A stretch of DNA of 27,727 bases from a virus, in the IMG/VR virus record IMGVR_UViG_3300044630_004842, positions 1 through 27,727 of that record; one strand, given 5' to 3'. The notes below the pieces were generated by a model. That model saw nothing but the letters and a program-made list of their open reading frames with translations, was not told the DNA's origin and did no database searches. Shown here one piece after another: positions 24,001-27,727 of the stretch. The position numbers and the translations under genes are program-made. Position 1 is the stretch's first letter. Every line of letters begins with the position of its first letter.

Positions 24001-24697
24001 CAAGCATTTCCGATAAAATATTTTTTAATCCGCCAGACAAATCAGATTCAGAACCACATTTTGGATTAGCAATTTCAACACAAAGTTTAGAACCAGTTGG
24101 ATTAGTTGATGTATTCTCAGCAAACAAAGCATAGAAACTAGCAGGAGCTTGTCCAGGAATAGCAGCAGCAATTACTCCAGCTTGTCCAGGTTTTGTGTAC
24201 TCTGAATCATCTTTATCTGTATTACCTTCTGATTTCTTTCCTTCAGGTAGAGGCTCATGCTTATATGGATTTCTTTCTGGATCAAAATATGTGGTGAATG
24301 ATTTACATGTGCCACCTGGATTGGGATCTTTCTCATAATTTTTAATTAATGTAGAACCAGCAGTGTGACCAATAGATCCCATGATAATTGGCTTCTGCTT
24401 ATCAGCATCCATGTAAAAGCCAATCACCCAGTTACCTTGTCTCAAGTCAACCGAAGCACCAGTAACACCACCGTCAGTAAAAGGAGCGGTGACTGGCATC
24501 ATTACGTTTGCCCAAGGCAATTCGGTTGTTGGCGTGGCATCACAATCTTTTAGATGCTGGCCAACAATTCTTACACGATACCTACCAGAATTTTTAGGAT
24601 CGTCATGCTTATTTGATTCAACCTGACCAATCCACCAGTTGAAACCATCAGATCCTATTTGATTTACTGGAAATAATGATGATAATACTGGATCCAT
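21056..24697 (-). CDS. gp5: gp5-like baseplate hub OB-fold protein with Calx-beta/Ig-like repeats
   Basis: 1213 residues from ATG 24695-24697. Residues 18-115 are a gp5-type OB-fold: FNWWIGQVES, GRYRVRIVGQHLKD, ELPWANVMMPVTAPF, GNWVIGFYMDADKQKPIIMG. Residues 330-440 form a long hydrophobic helical segment, followed by a Cys cluster (C439, C446, C453, C456, C483). Residues 520-635 look like a Calx-beta domain (VVEGQDAVFTI, ATEGVDF, GFAPGEFQKTITF). Three related Ig-like repeats occupy about 690-805, 810-907 and 920-1020, each with a YxEGexxxF start. Residues 1055-1213 contain GxGY/GGGGAGA beta-repeats. The T4 lysozyme domain is absent, and the C-terminal beta-helix is encoded by the next, overlapping gene. 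T4 gp5 is 575 residues, so this version is twice as long. It should sit at the tail tip, contacting the gp27-like ring encoded just upstream. Confidence 0.87.
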   Translation of the reverse strand: MDPVLSSLFPVNQIGSDGFNWWIGQVESNKHDDPKNSGRYRVRIVGQHLKDCDATPTTELPWANVMMPVTAPFTDGGVTGASVDLRQGNWVIGFYMDADKQKPIIMGSIGHTAGSTLIKNYEKDPNPGGTCKSFTTYFDPERNPYKHEPLPEGKKSEGNTDKDDSEYTKPGQAGVIAAAIPGQAPASFYALFAENTSTNPTGSKLCVEIANPKCGSESDLSGGLKNILSEMLAANQQSGGQLGDYYVSQINGELDNYTNVARGYVNKATRLVSSFVSRAKGEIIKVVRQGIDGLVDLALTVDVATTDALGNVNTGPVAPDLGVEPFTPITKKESRLKPVIDTINEVLDDLGCSIADFTDRLASWLTDLLLEIFMEAFNAATCLIDAVIESIISEILNGLEEILDLVLGPLQDFLSILAAPLNIIGSAISAVFDLLGISCDGPNAECEKVSKECTDCGSEDTEDWLDKLLKQIEDGPLAGTSVCAESKESPADEETGIVFVGGIFQPPGDVPTDASPTSLEKVFAYKSNDLQVVEGQDAVFTIIREGNTLLSSSIKYQVVNLSATEGVDFIKPNTGGTIGFAPGEFQKTITFKTLADDVDEGVEKFAIRLSESVTPEGSRTIFPDGTIFECEILNYDLKSIEPSAGGFDFEAPDGGLTPATTSIIKPPSNFVTTPVTTLTPVNNIIPTVPSYTVIPEKTFYYEGTQIVFNIFTKNVKDNTELNYTIFGDVVAADIVGGQLTGSFIVVDNKATVKITTTTDNDLVGEIVNDDGTTSTQNIPDPTERLIFGIDDTNAFASVSILGDDIPVEPYYFVEADKNVYAEGETIVYSITSYNVPNNTVVTYELSGPGITETDIIEYELSGTFTIVDNKATVNIQLAVDSDIEQSELLIFTITGVDNGDFTTVIIEPDKTIQDPVDTVVTPTFFVQSDKIEYEEGETAEFTITTTNVPDGTKLQYVLYGPSLKSSDIINGVLFDTFVVYNNTAKIYIGINKDLEIESNEVITFVINGTGASAQIIVLGEIIEPPAVVPDVIKPCVTSPSAGVPVTNESGAIVSIPIVDRGCPYQKPPRVIIRGKGYGASAIALLDENGYVSEVRVTRTGRGYVKNTSVNQNLTCVIDSYTLLNPGRGYTSEPEVYIDGQLEIARARINDLGYVFSVEVLDRTKTFKDIPSIIIRGGGGAGARVLPSLNCLDKVELETKGYAKIGTGKYIDCP

Positions 24698-24710
24698 ATC
24701 ACACAGGATT

Positions 24711-24724
24711 TATTTATTATTTAT
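24711..24724 (-). promoter_or_regulatory. Tandem late promoter-like boxes upstream of the gp5-like gene
   Basis: The minus strand carries ATAAATA twice back to back (24718-24724 and 24711-24717). They overlap the stop of the gp27-like gene and lie 14-21 bases before the gp5-like ATG. Each matches the 7-base core of the T4-type late promoter. The resulting leader would be very short and no Shine-Dalgarno is seen, so either they act weakly or the gene is translated from a leader-poor transcript. Confidence 0.5.
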
Positions 24725-26133
24725 TGTGTTTTAGAAGCATAATCTTTCATGCCATATGAATCTCTAATTAAAGTTAAGAACGTATAGCATCTTCTCTGCT
24801 TAGGATTAAACACATGATTGACCTCAGAAATTAAATAAGTTCCACTATGTTCTGGATCATATTTCTCAACTATTTTTTGCTGTTGTGTTACCTGATTAGG
24901 AATCATGATGTCAATTACATCCCCAACTTTAATTGCTGGTGATCCGTTAAGTTTTATTTTTACTTTTTGATTTGTTAACGAATTCAATCTTGATATAGAT
25001 TGTGCCATATAAAATTTTTGATAGTCAGGAAATTGAGTTGCTCCATTTTCGCCATCTCTTTTTTCTGGGGAAGCAGCTTCTTCGCCATCAAACCATGTTT
25101 CGTGATCTAATATCATACTCATAACACGAGTAGGATACTTAGACAATTCTTTTTGACCATAAGGTAATCCTTTTTGGGATCCCATATGTTTCATACTATC
25201 GTAAGCTTTGTCTAGTGAATAAGTATACTCTTCATATGCTCCAGTGCTAAAGTTGTAGTAACAAATTACTGAAGAGAATGCTCCTGTTCTTAACTTAGTT
25301 AGAACATCAATCTCATTTAAAAAATCAATTGATAATATCTTTTTATCTGGAGGAGAGTTTACATCAATTGGTTCTTGAAAATAAGTTCCCGCAGAATTAA
25401 CACCAGAACATAAAGTATCAATTGATTTGAACACATACCCATCCTTGTTTTCAAAGAAAAAATAACCAGCACTACCAGTTACACTGCCGTAGTCAGAACT
25501 ATCTACTGGTTTTAAAGAAGATATAGTTTTATTGTCTGAAGGAGATGACTTAGAAGATTTTTTACTTTCTGTTACTTTAGATGTACTAGAATCGGAAACA
25601 GATTTTGATTGAATACTATTGATGATAGCAAACGGAGATTTTTTTCCAGCATTAAAAATGATATTAAATTTAGTAGTTTCTACTTCCAAATCTTTATCTG
25701 TTTTCAAATAATCTTTTAGCAAGTCACTCACAATTTTATTAGATTTGCCACTCAAAGTTTTCGTAACTCTAATTCCTTCGTTGAGAAGTCCTTCTTGAGA
25801 AATCAAACCTAAGGTATACGTTTGGAATCTTTCTGCTCCAAATCTACTACCAATTTTATAAACTCTCAAGTCATATTCATGCTCTTCGTTGTTGGGAGCA
25901 ATGAGATTAATTACAACACGCTCAGTTCCCTGAATAGGTAGTGATGATATTAAATTAGATCCCGAATCTACCATGACTAACGTGCCAGATATGACAGGAG
26001 ATGTAATGCTTTCGAAGTAATCAAAACGCTGAACTAAATCAGTAATATCATATGACTCACTTGATTTTACTCTGTATATAACAACACTTTTTAATTGAAA
26101 ACTAGAAGCATAAGGTTTTAAATTATCTGACAT
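24721..26133 (-). CDS. gp27-like baseplate hub protein (putative)
   Basis: 470 residues from ATG 26131-26133, overlapping the previous stop as TAATG. The N-terminus (YDITDLVQRFDYFESITSPV, then SGTLVMVDSGSNLISSLPIQ and ERVVINLIAP, RVYKIG, YTLGLISQEGLLNEGIRV) is the pattern of myovirus hub proteins of the gp27/gpD/VgrG tube fold. Strands end in a G/DxxxLxxxxPIxG turn. A Ser/Lys-rich linker lies at about 180-215. The C-terminal part contains NQKVKIKLNGSPAIKVGDVI and GTYLISEVNHVFNP, typical of the last hub barrel. The gene directly precedes the gp5-like OB-fold gene, as expected for partners that form the gp27-gp5 hub. Assignment rests on this pattern and the context, not on a clear match to T4 gp27 itself. 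Confidence 0.75.
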   Translation of the reverse strand: MSDNLKPYASSFQLKSVVIYRVKSSESYDITDLVQRFDYFESITSPVISGTLVMVDSGSNLISSLPIQGTERVVINLIAPNNEEHEYDLRVYKIGSRFGAERFQTYTLGLISQEGLLNEGIRVTKTLSGKSNKIVSDLLKDYLKTDKDLEVETTKFNIIFNAGKKSPFAIINSIQSKSVSDSSTSKVTESKKSSKSSPSDNKTISSLKPVDSSDYGSVTGSAGYFFFENKDGYVFKSIDTLCSGVNSAGTYFQEPIDVNSPPDKKILSIDFLNEIDVLTKLRTGAFSSVICYYNFSTGAYEEYTYSLDKAYDSMKHMGSQKGLPYGQKELSKYPTRVMSMILDHETWFDGEEAASPEKRDGENGATQFPDYQKFYMAQSISRLNSLTNQKVKIKLNGSPAIKVGDVIDIMIPNQVTQQQKIVEKYDPEHSGTYLISEVNHVFNPKQRRCYTFLTLIRDSYGMKDYASKTQ

Positions 26134-27727
26134 TATCCTACACCTAACGAGAATGAATTACTAAAGAAATCTTGAGTAGGATTTCTACCAGATTCTACCC
26201 CACCATCAGCAGATGGTTGAGGACTCGAACCAGCAGAAGCAATTTGTTGCCCACCACCTGTATTTAATACAGTTATTCCTCCACCAGAAGATTTTGAAGA
26301 TGAAGTTGAAAGAGAAGATATCTGTTGTCCTGCTTGTGGTGGAGATATTTGCTGCCCACCATTAGTAGATTTAAAATATTCCACAATTGATTTACCTTGT
26401 GGTTTAGACATATCTAGTTTTGTAGGGCCATCATAAAAATCAAATCCAGTTGCTGTTTTATGTGCTTTTATTGTTCCATATTCTGGGTGAGTGAATTGTC
26501 TTTCTTGACCAACTTTAAGACCATAATTACTCGTTATTGCTTGACCAAGTTGTGCTGGTGTTGGAGGTGCTGATTGAGAAGGTGAGGGAGCATTAAATAA
26601 TCCAGATGGCGCTGCTTGTGCTCCTCTAGCCATCTGTGTTCTAGATCCATAAGCAGCAAAAAAATCATTATCTGATCCACCGCCTCTAGAAACAGATCCA
26701 GCTCCCCCTAATCCTCTACCCAAAAATTCAGTTCTGCCGCCAACATGTCTAGCAGCATTTTCTCTCAATTTAGCATCAGAAATTGCTTTAGCAGATGAGC
26801 GATACATTTGTCTTGCCTGTTCTTCAGTTACTGGTCTACCTCGTTTAGAATAATAATACATGATTGCTTTTGCAGCATCATCCTCGTTTTTAATATTCTT
26901 AAATACATCCGCCACTTTTGCTCCCTCACCACTACTAGAATTCGGATCTTTAAAAGCTACTTGATATTGATTATCTCTAGTTAAAATTTCTGTAATAGAT
27001 TTCCCATACATTTGACCAGTATCTCCCAATCTATTATATACGGATTGAGCAACATCAGCTTGTCCTTGAGCAGACCCAGATTCTAGAGCAGCAATAGTTG
27101 CTAATGTGGCAAAATCTTGACCACTTCCACCTGGACCGTTTCCTGTTGTGTCATCATCTGTAGTAGTATCTGTTGGTCTATTATTAATACTATTACCAAG
27201 TTTTTCAAGTAACTTACCAAACCCATCAGTGAGTTTAGCAAATAAATCTTTCTTGGATTCGCCGTCTTCTTTTTGTTCTTCCTCTCCAACAGCTTTTCTT
27301 GGGGTGCTTCCCTTAGCAGCACTTACTATTGTTGGAGGCAATCCAAATACGTTGGCAATAGGTCTTGATACTCTTTCTATTTCTGGGTTTATATTTGCTC
27401 CTTCCCCACCCAAACTTTGCATATACTTTGTAGTTGCCGAAAGTAATGTTCCTCCAGCAGCCATCATCGGCAATGACATGACATCAACCATTGATTGAGT
27501 TAATTTAGAACTTTCGGTAGTTCCTCCCCCAGCAATGCCAGTTATATTTTTTGTTGTATCGAATCCAAACTTAGACGTTATGGGAGCAGAATTTACTGTG
27601 CTATTCCCCATTTCATACTTAGGATAATTATTAACAATTTTACTGGTGCCCATTTCATACTTGGGCATTGATTCAATACTTTTTGGAGTGGCAATAGGCT
27701 GTTGTGGTTTAGGTCTAACCTTCCCAT
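26133..27727 (-). CDS. Virion structural protein with SleB-like cell-wall hydrolase domain, 5' end possibly beyond the window
   Basis: The first visible in-frame ATG is at 27666-27668 (511 residues). The frame stays open to the right edge through 19 natural-looking codons (GKVRPKPQQPIATPKSIES), and no ribosome site precedes that ATG, so the true start is probably upstream. Numbering from that ATG, residues 1-30 hold two PKYEMGxS repeats. Residues 100-180 are charged and low in complexity. Residues 186-318 form a SleB/Hydrolase_2-like domain: ATIAALESGSAQGQADVAQS with candidate catalytic Glu196, YNRL, YGKSITEILT, NQYQVAF, then AARHVGGRTEFLGRG. The C-terminal part is Ser/Gly/Gln-rich. Such domains cut peptidoglycan glycan chains. 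Next to the hub genes it could replace the lysozyme domain missing from the gp5-like protein. Its stop overlaps the hub gene start (TAATG). Confidence 0.8.
   Translation of the reverse strand, partial: GKVRPKPQQPIATPKSIESMPKYEMGTSKIVNNYPKYEMGNSTVNSAPITSKFGFDTTKNITGIAGGGTTESSKLTQSMVDVMSLPMMAAGGTLLSATTKYMQSLGGEGANINPEIERVSRPIANVFGLPPTIVSAAKGSTPRKAVGEEEQKEDGESKKDLFAKLTDGFGKLLEKLGNSINNRPTDTTTDDDTTGNGPGGSGQDFATLATIAALESGSAQGQADVAQSVYNRLGDTGQMYGKSITEILTRDNQYQVAFKDPNSSSGEGAKVADVFKNIKNEDDAAKAIMYYYSKRGRPVTEEQARQMYRSSAKAISDAKLRENAARHVGGRTEFLGRGLGGAGSVSRGGGSDNDFFAAYGSRTQMARGAQAAPSGLFNAPSPSQSAPPTPAQLGQAITSNYGLKVGQERQFTHPEYGTIKAHKTATGFDFYDGPTKLDMSKPQGKSIVEYFKSTNGGQQISPPQAGQQISSLSTSSSKSSGGGITVLNTGGGQQIASAGSSPQPSADGGVESGRNPTQDFFSNSFSLGVG

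Noticed and set aside
1-27727. CRISPR array, integrase, repressor or other lysogeny genes
   Set aside because: I saw no regularly spaced short repeats, recombinase motifs or repressor-type genes. The content fits a lytic myovirus.

Overview
This window looks like part of the genome of a T4-like tailed phage (cyanomyovirus) that infects marine Synechococcus or Prochlorococcus. The evidence is a baseplate hub protein with a T4 gp5-type OB-fold, tail-collar fibre proteins, T4-type late promoters (ATAAATA), a tRNA cluster, an endonuclease VII-type HNH nuclease and, most tellingly, a CpeT-family bilin lyase, a cyanobacterial gene carried by marine cyanophages. The DNA is AT-rich. Every protein and tRNA gene I can support lies on the minus strand, so transcription runs from high to low coordinates.

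Region 1 (27727 to 19860) is a baseplate hub and spike block. It holds a partial structural protein with a SleB-like cell-wall hydrolase domain, a gp27-like hub protein, a 1213-residue gp5-like OB-fold protein enlarged with Calx-beta/Ig-like repeats, and a separate beta-helix spike protein. The functions of T4 gp5 (OB-fold, lysozyme, beta-helix) seem to be spread over three genes. The genes are tightly coupled, with two TAATG overlaps.

Region 2 (19861 to 16889) is a compact accessory island inside the late structural genes. A conserved 106-residue protein under a late-type promoter comes first. A strong sigma70-type promoter (TTGACA, 17 bp, TATTAT) follows and appears to drive a 43-residue basic peptide, an atypical long-variable-arm tRNA, tRNA-Met, an atypical short-arm tRNA-Leu(UAA), an 88-residue protein, cpeT, tRNA-Thr, a tRNA-like relic, tRNA-Leu(UAG), a 47-residue protein, an endonuclease VII-like gene and tRNA-Asn. 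It ends at a UUCG-loop terminator. A diverged 69-bp direct repeat (about 77% identical) occurs at one edge of the island and again inside it.

Region 3 (16884 to 1) is a late operon starting at a TATAAATA promoter directly behind that terminator. It encodes a 3504-residue giant structural protein with a repeated Cys-bearing helical module, two tail-collar fibre proteins with HxH pairs, and three tandem paralogues with Ig-like and shared C-terminal domains. Two of the paralogues have polyglycine-rich N-termini resembling T-even gp38 adhesins, and the last runs off the left edge.

The likely logic is that the island is expressed early from a host-type promoter and supplies tRNAs and a pigment-related enzyme. 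The flanking late genes build the tail tip, hub and adsorption apparatus. All functional names come from reading motifs by eye; no database search was possible.
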